This document shows positions 16,622 to 23,481 of a stretch of DNA of 45,152 bases, one piece after another. How positions within the stretch are numbered: the first letter of the stretch is position 1; each line of letters starts with the position of its first letter. The translations under genes were made by a program, and so were the position numbers. The notes under the pieces are model-generated. The model worked only from the letters and a program-made list of their open reading frames with translations, was not told where the DNA came from and searched no databases. Source of the DNA: an uncultured Eubacteriales bacterium (GTDB lineage Bacteria > Bacillota > Clostridia > Oscillospirales > CAG-272); NCBI GenBank assembly GCA_905210485.1, contig CAJLXA010000008.1:1-45152 (forward strand), read 5' to 3'.

Positions 16622-17191
16622 ATGTTGACGGACAATTTTTGGGGCATGCTTATTATTCAGGGAATCGGCTTTTTGGGAATTATTGCGAGTATTCTGTCGT
16701 TCCAATGTAAAAAACACGGAAAACTCATGGTATTGCGGACAGGAAACGAACTATTGTTCGGAATCCAGTACGTATTGCTTGGCGCATATACCGGCGCCGC
16801 CATGAATCTTGTGGGATGCGTGCGCAATCTGGTCTTTGCCGGAATGGTGAAAAAAGGGAAGAAAACCACGGGACTTTGTTTTCTCTTCAGCGCTTTGTTC
16901 CTTACATTTTCCGCCGTTACATGGGCAGGTTTTCGCAGCGTGCTTATCGGGACGGCAAAGGTAATTTCAACATTTGCATACGGTAACAAAAATGTGTTTC
17001 TTGTTCGGATAATGGTTCTTTCGTCGAGCACCGCCTGGCTGATATACAACGCCATTGTGGGTTCGTGGGCGGGTGTTGCCAACGAAACGCTTACGATCTG
17101 TTCCATCATTATCGGTATTTTCCGTATTGATATTCCCGAAATGCGCGCTAAACGCGCCAATGCCGCGGCGTTGGAAAGCGAAGAGAAATAA
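16622..17191 (+). CDS. YgjV-like multi-pass membrane protein
   Basis: Membrane protein of 189 residues from ATG 16622 (AAGAGGA upstream; the longer open frame to 16427 runs antisense over the DeoR gene and operator). About six hydrophobic segments: 10-27, 43-60, 65-75, 84-105, 110-125 and 135-160. Pattern and length fit the YgjV family of bacterial inner membrane proteins (PF10688), with the typical FQCK–K start and NLVFAGMVKKGKK loop. No biochemical role is known. Its position opposite a DeoR regulator suggests sugar-responsive expression. Confidence 0.78.
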   Translation: MLTDNFWGMLIIQGIGFLGIIASILSFQCKKHGKLMVLRTGNELLFGIQYVLLGAYTGAAMNLVGCVRNLVFAGMVKKGKKTTGLCFLFSALFLTFSAVTWAGFRSVLIGTAKVISTFAYGNKNVFLVRIMVLSSSTAWLIYNAIVGSWAGVANETLTICSIIIGIFRIDIPEMRAKRANAAALESEEK

Positions 17192-17193
17192 AG

Positions 17194-17228
17194 AAATCCC
17201 CACGGACAATGTCCGTGGGGATTTTCGG
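17194..17228. terminator. Bidirectional terminator between the YgjV-like and GNAT genes
   Basis: 14-bp perfect stem, 17194-17207 with 17211-17224, loop AAT; T-rich on both exit sides. Confidence 0.85.
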
Positions 17229-17249
17229 TTTTTACTTCTGTAACCGTTA

Positions 17250-17726
17250 TTACTTCAGGATTTTTTCCATTCCTATTTTTTGAATTTTCAAGCCGATACT
17301 TTCGTAAAATTTTACAGCATTTTTGTTATCGGCCCAAACGTTCAATGTGACATTATAGCAGGCAATTTTTTTTGCATAATTTAAAACGTATTGGTATAAT
17401 TCCGTGCCGATATGATGACCTCTGAATTTTTCATCGACGCATAGATCGTCAATGTATAAATTTTTTATCGGTTGCAGGGTATGAGAAGCCGGAGTTGAAA
17501 TTACGCAAAATGCATAACCGCCGACCTCACCGTTTATATCGGCGACAAATACAGGTTTTGTTTCATCATGAAGTATTTCTTTCAGTTCGTCGTCGGTATA
17601 CTTTCTGGAGCCGGATATGAATAGATCGGGTCTTGCATCGCTATGAACCTTTTGAACTTCAAACAATAGTTTTACAAGTCCCGGAATATCTTTCACGGTT
17701 GCTTTTCTGATGTTTAACTCTGCCAT
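17250..17726 (-). CDS. GNAT family N-acetyltransferase
   Basis: Acetyltransferase of 158 residues. Start is the ATG ending at 17726 (AAAGGAG 8 bases upstream); the open frame further upstream is the tRNA gene read through. The acetyl-CoA loop is RGHHIG at 102-107 after the beta-4 strand IDDLCVDEKF, and WADNKNAVKFYESIGL near the end is the usual GNAT motif B. Substrate unknown; RimI-like protein or small-amine acetylation is possible. The gene is visibly richer in A+T than its neighbours and sits directly downstream of a tRNA gene, so transfer into this site is possible but unproven. Confidence 0.85.
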   Translation of the reverse strand: MAELNIRKATVKDIPGLVKLLFEVQKVHSDARPDLFISGSRKYTDDELKEILHDETKPVFVADINGEVGGYAFCVISTPASHTLQPIKNLYIDDLCVDEKFRGHHIGTELYQYVLNYAKKIACYNVTLNVWADNKNAVKFYESIGLKIQKIGMEKILK

Positions 17727-17804
17727 AGATGCGTCTCCTTTCGATAAACAGACCGTAAAAGGCCGTATTCGCCAAACAAAAGAAGCATCCCCCCTTTTGT
17801 TGTA

Positions 17805-17835
17805 AGAAAAAAGGCCTGATTTCGTATCAAACCTT
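17805..17835 (-). terminator. Terminator of tRNA-Leu
   Basis: On the minus strand, 17826-17835 pairs with 17811-17820 (10 positions, two G-U pairs), followed by a T-run at 17806-17811. Confidence 0.6.
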
Positions 17836-17846
17836 AGTTCCTTAAA

Positions 17847-17929
17847 TGGTACGGGTAACAGGGGTTGAACCTGCACGGTTTCCCACCGGAACCTAAATCC
17901 GGCGCGTCTGCCAATTCCGCCATACCCGC
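17847..17929 (-). tRNA. tRNA-Leu (anticodon UAG)
   Basis: Read on the minus strand the gene begins GCGGGTA and ends TACCCGT-A-CCA, so the acceptor stem closes with one G-U pair and the CCA end is encoded. The anticodon arm is CCGGA-TTTAGGT-TCCGG, giving anticodon TAG (bases 17893-17895), which reads CUA/CUN leucine codons. The T-arm contains GGTTCAACCC, and a long variable arm is present as expected for Leu. It has its own promoter upstream on the minus strand. Confidence 0.95.
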
Positions 17930-17933
17930 ATAG

Positions 17934-17968
17934 AATCCTCAATTTCCGCGGAAAATTGAGGATTTTTT
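17934..17968. other. Hairpin between tRNA-Leu promoter and tRNA
   Basis: 12-bp perfect stem, 17934-17945 with 17953-17964, loop of 7. On the plus strand it is followed by TTTTTT and would act as a terminator, although no plus-strand gene ends here. On the minus strand it forms the 5' leader of the precursor tRNA, ending 4 bases before mature position 1. Confidence 0.6.
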
Positions 17969-17977
17969 CATACGCTT

Positions 17978-18006
17978 ATTGTAGCATATAAGCGCAAAAA
18001 AGTCAA
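17978..18006 (-). promoter_or_regulatory. Promoter of tRNA-Leu with overlapping inverted repeat
   Basis: On the minus strand, TTGACT (18006-18001) and TACAAT (17983-17978) with a 17-base spacer. The arms CGCTTAT 17973-17979 and ATAAGCG 17988-17994 form a 7-base inverted repeat over the -10 box. Confidence 0.8.
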
Positions 18007-18026
18007 TATATTTCCCGCCGCGCGGT

Positions 18027-18776
18027 TTACACGGCTATCGTGGGCAGTTTCGCGGCGATAACACGTGCCATGCGCTCGTGGCCGCCTTTGCCGGGGTGCA
18101 GGCGGTCGGTGTCGACATTGGTAAAGTAGGCGGCGGCACTTTCTTCAAAAAGAGGGAAGAGACCGCTTTCGCGGTAGAGGTCGATCAGAGACAAAGACCA
18201 TATATCGGCCGCTTCGCGGACGGCTTCGACGTAATCACCGATAAATTTGCCGATGCTGTTGGCATACAGTTCGTTATATTGAATATTGTCACGGCCGAAA
18301 ACGGCAAATGCGCGATGCAAAGGCGTCATGATAACGATGGTTTTTTCCGCATACTGTTTTTTCAGGAAAGCGAAAAGACGATTCAGGCGGCCTTTGAACG
18401 TACAGTCGTCGAACACAAATTCCCGCACGATACGTTCTTCTTTGCGGACAGGCTCGCCGTTATCGTTTTTCTCGGTTACGACAGATTCCGTGTGCGTCGT
18501 AAACCATTCGCCGATCGGGCACGAACTGTTATAATCGTTGGTACCGATAAGAACAAAAACGGCGTCCACATCGTTGCCGAAAGTATCATAAACCTTTAAA
18601 GCCTGCTGATAAACATCGGCAGAATTGGCGCCGTTAACGCCGTATCCGTGCGTTTCCATGCCGAAATCGTTTTTTAAGAGATCAAAATAGCGCTCGCCTG
18701 TCTTAACGCCGACGCCATCGGTAATGGAGTCGCCGAGAAAGCAGGCTCTTTTATTTTTCCATTGTGTGTTTTGCAT
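18027..18776 (-). CDS. SGNH/GDSL-family hydrolase
   Basis: Esterase/lipase-type hydrolase of 249 residues. Start is the ATG ending at 18776 (AAGGAG 10 bases upstream). Block I GDSITD at 15-20 with nucleophile Ser 17, block II GVNGAN near 46-51 with the oxyanion Gly/Asn, block III GTND at 78-81, and block V DRLH at 224-227 with the catalytic Asp/His. No signal peptide, so it is probably cytoplasmic; carbohydrate deacetylation is common in relatives, but the substrate here is unknown. Own promoter on the minus strand. Confidence 0.9.
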   Translation of the reverse strand: MQNTQWKNKRACFLGDSITDGVGVKTGERYFDLLKNDFGMETHGYGVNGANSADVYQQALKVYDTFGNDVDAVFVLIGTNDYNSSCPIGEWFTTHTESVVTEKNDNGEPVRKEERIVREFVFDDCTFKGRLNRLFAFLKKQYAEKTIVIMTPLHRAFAVFGRDNIQYNELYANSIGKFIGDYVEAVREAADIWSLSLIDLYRESGLFPLFEESAAAYFTNVDTDRLHPGKGGHERMARVIAAKLPTIAV

Positions 18777-18888
18777 AGGTGTACTACTCCTTATTGTGCA
18801 CGGTCGATGTACCGGCGGATTTTTTACGACAAATGTAAAAAAAGCGGTGTGGCGAGCCGTTCCATGGCGCAACCGATGCGCTATTTTC

Positions 18889-18917
18889 AGTATAGCACAT
18901 ACCGGAACGAAAAACAA
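18889..18917 (-). promoter_or_regulatory. Promoter of the SGNH hydrolase gene
   Basis: On the minus strand, TTGTTT (18917-18912) and TATACT (18894-18889), spacer 17. Confidence 0.65.
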
Positions 18918-19093
18918 GCACGTTTTTTATGTTTTGTAAAAATATTGAAATGACAATGAATCGCTGTCCGATGACAAATCCGATTCACAAAAATAAACGG
19001 CAATAGACCGGTAATCGGATTATGCGATTGCCGGTTCCTCGGCTTTTGCTTGTAACAAAATGTAAATAATCGTAAAAAAATGTAAAAAATGTA
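18918..19093. other. Intergenic region with an imperfect hairpin
   Basis: The gap 18777-19268 between divergent genes contains no convincing gene. Besides the two promoters it holds an inverted repeat, 19007-19017 with 19025-19035 (11 positions, one wobble, 7-base loop) with no T-run on either side, and an A-rich stretch at 19056-19092 with repeated TGTAAA that may act as an UP element for the strong promoter at 19094. Confidence 0.5.
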
Positions 19094-19122
19094 TTGACAT
19101 TTGTCGAATGGGGTGCTATAAT
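19094..19122 (+). promoter_or_regulatory. Perfect consensus sigma-A promoter
   Basis: TTGACA 19094-19099 and TATAAT 19117-19122 with a 17-base spacer. It drives the unrecognised two-gene operon through a GC-rich leader of about 140 bases (CCGGTT 19158-19163 can pair with AACCGG 19174-19179). Confidence 0.88.
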
Positions 19123-19268
19123 GCCCGTAGAAGACATGGTTGCGGAGATGCTTTAAGGCCGGTTTTATAGTAAGAACCGGTGCATTATCCGGCACATTAA
19201 ACAGTTTTGCCGGCCGCGCCGGGGCGCGGAGCTTGGGAAGACGCATGTTTTCGGCGAGGAGAAAAAGC

Positions 19269-19586
19269 ATGAATATTATTGATATGTTTTCCATTACGGA
19301 ACTTTCGCGGCTGACGGGAAAAAGCCGTCCGAGCCTCTATAAGTACATAGCGGCATACGAACGCGGCGATGAAGACGAAGTGCCGGCTCTGATGTGGGAA
19401 CTTTTTCAAATGATAAAAAGCAATGTGGCAAAAACAAAAATAATCGCTTACTGTGAAGAATACTTCGCGGTGTCTGCCAAAAAGGAAGCGACCGACGACG
19501 AGTTGTTCAGGTTTCTGAAAGAGAACCGAGGCAGAATTGATCTTGAGAGCTTAAAGAAATACATTGAAGAGGAGACGAAAAAATGA
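19269..19586 (+). CDS. Small HTH-like protein of unknown function
   Basis: Protein of 105 residues; ATG 19269 follows GAGGAG. Residues 8-30 (ITELSRLTGKSRPSLYKYIAAY) have the look of a helix-turn-helix of the kind used in MerR/HTH-17 or transposase-like proteins, though it is embedded in an otherwise helical, charged protein. The C-terminal part (72-105) is helical and acidic-basic, perhaps a partner-binding region. Its TGA overlaps the ATG of the next gene (ATGA), so the two are translationally coupled and probably act together. No known family recognised. Confidence 0.7.
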   Translation: MNIIDMFSITELSRLTGKSRPSLYKYIAAYERGDEDEVPALMWELFQMIKSNVAKTKIIAYCEEYFAVSAKKEATDDELFRFLKENRGRIDLESLKKYIEEETKK

Positions 19587-20695
19587 GTATTTTCGGTTGG
19601 AAAAGTAAAAAAGAAAAAATCGCCGATGAAAAGAAAGCGGCAGAAGCCAAAAGTCTTGCCGTGGCAAAATTCGAGCGGGACGTCTATGCGTCTATGCAGT
19701 ATTACCGTCTGCACTGTGATTTTGAAACAATAGTAAACGAGATGGAAAAAAATCAACCCATTGATGTCGAGCACAATAAACCCGTGCAAAAGTTTTTTGC
19801 GGATAATTTTCAGAACCCGATAAGACGGGGAACGGTGAATAAACTCAGCGCGGTGAAATCGGAAGCGGAAGAAAAACTCCGTATTTTCAATGAAGAAAAA
19901 CGGGAGGAGGGTATTTCCGTTGAATACGGCAAAAACGCCGAAAGCATGAAAGCGGCGCTGAACCGTTTGTTTGCCGATGACAAAAACGGCCTCGGACAAG
20001 CATTGTATGCGCTTCGTTTCGCTTTTGACGACACGCAGACTTATGTCTATGAAAAGGAATCGCTGGCGGCCGTGTCGCGTCTTATGTTTGATGATGAAAA
20101 CAGGATTGCGGAACTGTATGCGGATTTCAAAAACAATTATGCAACGCTCAGCCGTTCGGCGCCGGTCGCTTCTTTCGGAACGGGTATTCTTCTCGGACTT
20201 GGCGTTATGAGCCTTTTTTCCGCCGTTGTGACGCGGGGCGTTTTCCTTGCCGGGGCGGCCGCCGGATATACGGACGGAATCCTGTCCTACTATTTCGGTT
20301 GCGTTGCGCCCGTTTTCACAACGCTTGGCGTCGGAAGCGCGACCGCCAATACGGTACTTGCCTCTCTTGTTATTCTCGGTTCGACTGCCGGAAGTTTGGA
20401 GGCTGTGCGTCTGCTCAGCGATTTTAAAACGAAAAATGCGCTCCGCAGTCTTGACACCGAGGAATATACGGCGCTTCTTGCCGTTAAAGCAACGCTCGCC
20501 AAAGAGGCAAAACGCAGACTCGGTGAAGAGGAATTCAAAAACGTGCTTGACGAATATCTGAATATTGCGGATACCTTGCGCGCCGACGCGGAATATATGA
20601 TGATCGTTGAAAAAAGCGATGCCGTCAATGCCAAAAACAAGATCCGCGTTACGGGACTTTTCGTTGATCGGCTGTCCGAAATAGTCGGTATCTGA
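19583..20695 (+). CDS. Membrane protein of unknown function, partner of the HTH-like protein
   Basis: Protein of 370 residues beginning at the overlapping ATGA. Layout: a charged, largely helical cytoplasmic part (1-190) with coiled-coil potential at 5-30 and 85-110; two hydrophobic hairpin segments at about 197-227 and 238-272, rich in Gly/Ala; and a charged helical tail (278-370). No signal peptide and no catalytic motif. This resembles membrane-anchored scaffold or sensing proteins, but no family was recognised. Expression from a perfect consensus promoter suggests it is made abundantly in growing cells. Closed by a terminator shared with the convergent thioesterase gene. Confidence 0.7.
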   Translation: MSIFGWKSKKEKIADEKKAAEAKSLAVAKFERDVYASMQYYRLHCDFETIVNEMEKNQPIDVEHNKPVQKFFADNFQNPIRRGTVNKLSAVKSEAEEKLRIFNEEKREEGISVEYGKNAESMKAALNRLFADDKNGLGQALYALRFAFDDTQTYVYEKESLAAVSRLMFDDENRIAELYADFKNNYATLSRSAPVASFGTGILLGLGVMSLFSAVVTRGVFLAGAAAGYTDGILSYYFGCVAPVFTTLGVGSATANTVLASLVILGSTAGSLEAVRLLSDFKTKNALRSLDTEEYTALLAVKATLAKEAKRRLGEEEFKNVLDEYLNIADTLRADAEYMMIVEKSDAVNAKNKIRVTGLFVDRLSEIVGI

Positions 20696-20707
20696 TACGG
20701 ACAGAAT

Positions 20708-20776
20708 AAAAAGCAGGCGATCCGGCGTCACAGAAGAAAAGGCTTCGTGACAAAAGGCAACGCCTGCTTTTTTAAG
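20708..20776. terminator. Bidirectional branched terminator
   Basis: Outer stem 20708-20719 with 20761-20772 (12 bp, A-run on the left and T-run on the right) encloses a second hairpin near 20727-20751 (GTCAC…GTGAC). It serves the plus-strand operon and the minus-strand thioesterase gene. Confidence 0.7.
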
Positions 20777-20782
20777 AGAATG

Positions 20783-21184
20783 TCAGGAGAGAAGCGCGGA
20801 CTTTTTCTTTTCGGCTTTTTCGGTGAAGCGCGCGGCGTCCACAATGAACCGTTCGTGCGTTCCTTCGCCTATCGGTCCGCACTCGTCGTAGGCCTTGACG
20901 GAAAACGTGAGTTTTCTTCCGTCTATGCCGATAAGTTCGCTTTCACAGTATACCACCATGCCGACAGGAGTCGGAGAAGTGTGCCGCACCGCGATGCCTC
21001 CGCCCACCGTACTTTCTGTTTCGCCGAGACAGAGCGCAACGCTGTTCATGGCGGCCGATTCCATCATGGCGATCATGGACGGTGTGGAAAAGACGGGAAG
21101 CATGCCGCTTCCGACCATGGCGGCGGTGTTTTCCTTTTCCACCATGATGTGCTGTTTCCCTTTAAGACCGATTTTCAGTTCCAT
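20783..21184 (-). CDS. Hotdog-fold thioesterase (FlK-like)
   Basis: Protein of 133 residues; AAGGAG lies 10 bases before the ATG on the minus strand. The pattern resembles the fluoroacetyl-CoA thioesterase (FlK)-like family: FSTPSMIAMMESAA near 32-45 with the catalytic-region Thr/Glu, then VGGGIAVRHTSPTPVG near 60-75 where the catalytic His lies, and an end strand GEGTHERFIVD. Such proteins in Clostridia hydrolyse small acyl-CoA esters; the true substrate is unknown and fluoroacetate detoxification is not implied. Confidence 0.82.
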   Translation of the reverse strand: MELKIGLKGKQHIMVEKENTAAMVGSGMLPVFSTPSMIAMMESAAMNSVALCLGETESTVGGGIAVRHTSPTPVGMVVYCESELIGIDGRKLTFSVKAYDECGPIGEGTHERFIVDAARFTEKAEKKKSALLS

Positions 21185-21307
21185 ACAAAATAGACTCCTT
21201 ATAATTGCAGATATCAGAACAAAATTCAGGGCAGAAAGCAGAGATGGGGTAGACGCGTGCGATGAAATATATGGCGACGGAATGAACGCGTCGTCTCATG
21301 CTTTGTA

Positions 21308-21766
21308 TCAGAACATTTTTTGATACTTCGGCGGTTCATTTTTATCGCCCTTGTCTTCTGCCGGATTATTTTCTTTTGTTTTCGAAGAAATGAAGTGAAT
21401 CAGTAAGGCGACGATCACGTAAATCAACGTGTATACGATGATGAGAACCGTCACGGTCGTCGGTGTGAAGTTGAATTTCCCCGTTACGGAGAAAAGCACG
21501 GCGAAAGTGGCGAGAAGAACGGAATAGTGCAGCACGTACTTCCATATCGACGGTAGTTGGCGTATGCGGAAAATAAGACCGAAAACGGCAAGAATGAACG
21601 AGAAAAGGAGCAGAAGAAGATATTGCGAAAAGGCGAGGCCGATTTCGCTGATGTTGGTATATCCGGAATAGATTCTGGCAAACAAATAGAAGACAAGCGC
21701 GATCAGAAGATCTATAAGCGCGGTGGTTTTCAGAATATCCATCGCGGGGCGCAGATAACGTTTCAT
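21308..21766 (-). CDS. DUF3021-like four-helix membrane protein
   Basis: Protein of 152 residues with four hydrophobic segments (about 13-32, 46-66, 78-95 and 105-128) and a hydrophilic, charged C-terminal tail. Length, spacing and the final cytoplasmic tail resemble DUF3021 proteins, which are often next to LytTR regulators; no LytTR gene is seen here. AGAGGTG precedes the ATG. Function unknown. The 123-base gap to the thioesterase gene carries no clear terminator, so they may share a transcript. Confidence 0.6.
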   Translation of the reverse strand: MKRYLRPAMDILKTTALIDLLIALVFYLFARIYSGYTNISEIGLAFSQYLLLLLFSFILAVFGLIFRIRQLPSIWKYVLHYSVLLATFAVLFSVTGKFNFTPTTVTVLIIVYTLIYVIVALLIHFISSKTKENNPAEDKGDKNEPPKYQKMF

Positions 21767-21863
21767 GTGACACCTCTAAAATTTAATACATAAACAGAGT
21801 ACCACATTTTACGTTGCAATGCAAGTCTTTTTTAAAAAATTCACAGGATATACATGCCGCTTT

Positions 21864-22877
21864 TCAGTCCGGAAATTCCGACGGAATCCGGAAAGAACGT
21901 GCAATATAATCTTTTTCCCCTTCGTTCCGATAAACGGCCGATCGGCTGTTTTTCAGAAATTCCGCAATTTCATAACAGTTCACCCATATCTGGTTGTAAC
22001 CGTCCTTTTGTTCGGGGGCAAAGATTACTTCAAGTCCGAAATGAAGATGCGGAACATTGATATTGTTTACGTCTTCTTTCCGGCTGTATCCTGTCATACC
22101 GAGGTATCCGATCACTTCGCCCGCATTGACGTATTTACCCTCGTAGAGATCCTGCGGATAAGGATGCCCGCGCCGCAGATGCGCGTAGTAGTAATATCGT
22201 TTGGAATCAAGCGACCGGATTCCGATACGCCACCCGCCGTATTGATTCCATCCGATGGCTTCGACGACGCCGCTTTCCACGGCGATGATCGGCGTACCCG
22301 TGCCGCCCATCATATCATGGCCGAGATGCCGGCGCTTATATCCGTAATTCCGCGCCGCGCCGAAGTCGTCGTAATCGGAATAGGCGTAACCTTTGGCAAT
22401 CGGAGAGAAAACGCGTATACCGTAGGCCGTATGCTTTTCTTCAACGCCGTTTTTTACGGAAACTTCGGTATATTCACCGATGAACCCGCCGAGCACCGCC
22501 GCATAGGCTTCCGTATAGTAACGGTAAAGTTTTTCGTTCTTCGGCGCAGTGACGCCGCCGTTTTTTATTGCTTCGGCCGCGATGGCGTCGAGATCGCTCT
22601 TTTTATAGCGTTTGAAATCGCCGCCGTATCGGACGGCAAGTACGGAAAGCAGGGAAATCCATGACAGATGCGTTTCCGTGCCGTAAGTGGCGGTATCCAC
22701 CGCCGCGGCGTCCCGCATGGCGGAAGCCGTTACGTTGAAGTCTACCCACTTGATATACTTTTTTTCTTCCGCCGCATGGGCGGCCGGAGCAGAGAAAATC
22801 AGTGCGATTGCCGCAAGCAGTGCAAGGCAGGGTTTTAATATACCGGATTTTATGTTGTGTTTCAAATTTTTATCCAC
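21864..22877 (-). CDS. Secreted M23 family metallopeptidase (LytM-like)
   Basis: Protein of up to 337 residues with a Sec signal peptide (charged start, hydrophobic core LALLAAIALIFSA, cleavage after AHA near 35). The zinc site is visible: HLGHD for the first His and Asp and PHLHFG for the HxH, with TPIIAVESGVVEAIGW between, as in M23/LytM endopeptidases that cut peptidoglycan cross-links. Such proteins in spore formers often serve sporulation or cell-wall remodelling. The start is uncertain: GTG ending at 22877 has no ribosome site, whereas a TTG ending at 22865 has GGTGG 8 bases upstream. Confidence 0.88.
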   Translation of the reverse strand: MDKNLKHNIKSGILKPCLALLAAIALIFSAPAAHAAEEKKYIKWVDFNVTASAMRDAAAVDTATYGTETHLSWISLLSVLAVRYGGDFKRYKKSDLDAIAAEAIKNGGVTAPKNEKLYRYYTEAYAAVLGGFIGEYTEVSVKNGVEEKHTAYGIRVFSPIAKGYAYSDYDDFGAARNYGYKRRHLGHDMMGGTGTPIIAVESGVVEAIGWNQYGGWRIGIRSLDSKRYYYYAHLRRGHPYPQDLYEGKYVNAGEVIGYLGMTGYSRKEDVNNINVPHLHFGLEVIFAPEQKDGYNQIWVNCYEIAEFLKNSRSAVYRNEGEKDYIARSFRIPSEFPD

Positions 22878-22957
22878 CGTTTTTATAGTCTTTTATCTTT
22901 AGTTTCGCTGTGCGCGGAAAAATTATTGATGGAAATTCAAATATTTTCTGAAAGAAG

Positions 22958-22986
22958 TTGACATTCAACATATTATATTGTATAAT
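22958..22986 (+). promoter_or_regulatory. Perfect consensus promoter of the nusB–recN cluster
   Basis: TTGACA 22958-22963 and TATAAT 22981-22986, spacer 17. Confidence 0.9.
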
Positions 22987-22995
22987 TATACAATA
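22976..22995. promoter_or_regulatory. 20-bp perfect palindrome over the -10 box, candidate operator
   Basis: Bases 22976-22995 read the same on both strands; the arms are TATTGTATAA and TTATACAATA. The -10 box lies in the middle, so a protein bound here would block the promoter. The AT-rich core resembles an arginine-box half-site pair, and argR is in this cluster, but the assignment is only inferred. Confidence 0.6.
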
Positions 22996-23046
22996 AATAA
23001 AATATAAACAATGCACGACGGTGCTTTAAAGGAGTATTTGACCCGA

Positions 23047-23481
23047 ATGGAACAGTTGACAAAAAGACAGTTGGCACGCGAAGAAGTTTTCAGATTGCTT
23101 TTTGAATATTCATTTCGTAAAGATGTCAGCCCCGAAGAAATTTACGAAGAAGCAAAGGCGGATCGCGGCTTTTCCGACGATGCATATATCAAAAACACTT
23201 TTTTCGGAACCGTTATGCATCTTGACGACATTTTTTCCGATATAGACAAGCACGCGGTCGGCTGGAAGCGCAACCGCATTTCCGCCGTTTCGCTTGCCGT
23301 GATGGAACTTTGTATTTACGAAATGCGTTTTTCAACCGATGTGCCTCCCCGCGTTGCGCTGAATGAAGCCCTGCTTCTTTGCCGGCGATACGACGAAGAA
23401 AAGGCGCGTCCTTTCCTGAACGGTGTTCTGAATGCCGTTCTGCAGGAAGTTATTCCGCTTCGCGGCGACGATGCGCAATGA
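23047..23481 (+). CDS. nusB: Transcription antitermination factor NusB
   Basis: Protein of 144 residues, the usual NusB length, from ATG 23047 (AAAGGAG 12 bases upstream; in-frame TTG 23038 is too close to that site and ATG 23011 has none). All-helical NusB fold: REEVFRLLFEYSFR at the N-terminus, NRISAVSLAVMELCIYEM in the middle and VALNEALLLCRRY–F–NGVLNAVL at the end, matching the NusB signature. It binds boxA with NusE in rRNA antitermination. First gene of the cluster; its TGA overlaps the next ATG. Confidence 0.93.
   Translation: MEQLTKRQLAREEVFRLLFEYSFRKDVSPEEIYEEAKADRGFSDDAYIKNTFFGTVMHLDDIFSDIDKHAVGWKRNRISAVSLAVMELCIYEMRFSTDVPPRVALNEALLLCRRYDEEKARPFLNGVLNAVLQEVIPLRGDDAQ

Noticed and set aside
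17893..17895. tRNA anticodon TAG as a possible amber suppressor explaining the flotillin stop
   Set aside because: The anticodon UAG pairs with CUA leucine codons, not with the UAG stop, which needs a CUA anticodon.
17727..17942. N-terminal extension of the GNAT protein
   Set aside because: It reads through the tRNA-Leu gene and its terminator; the ATG at 17726 has a good Shine-Dalgarno.
19007..19035. Intrinsic terminator in the gap before the HTH operon
   Set aside because: The stem has no T-run on either strand, so only an inverted repeat is reported.
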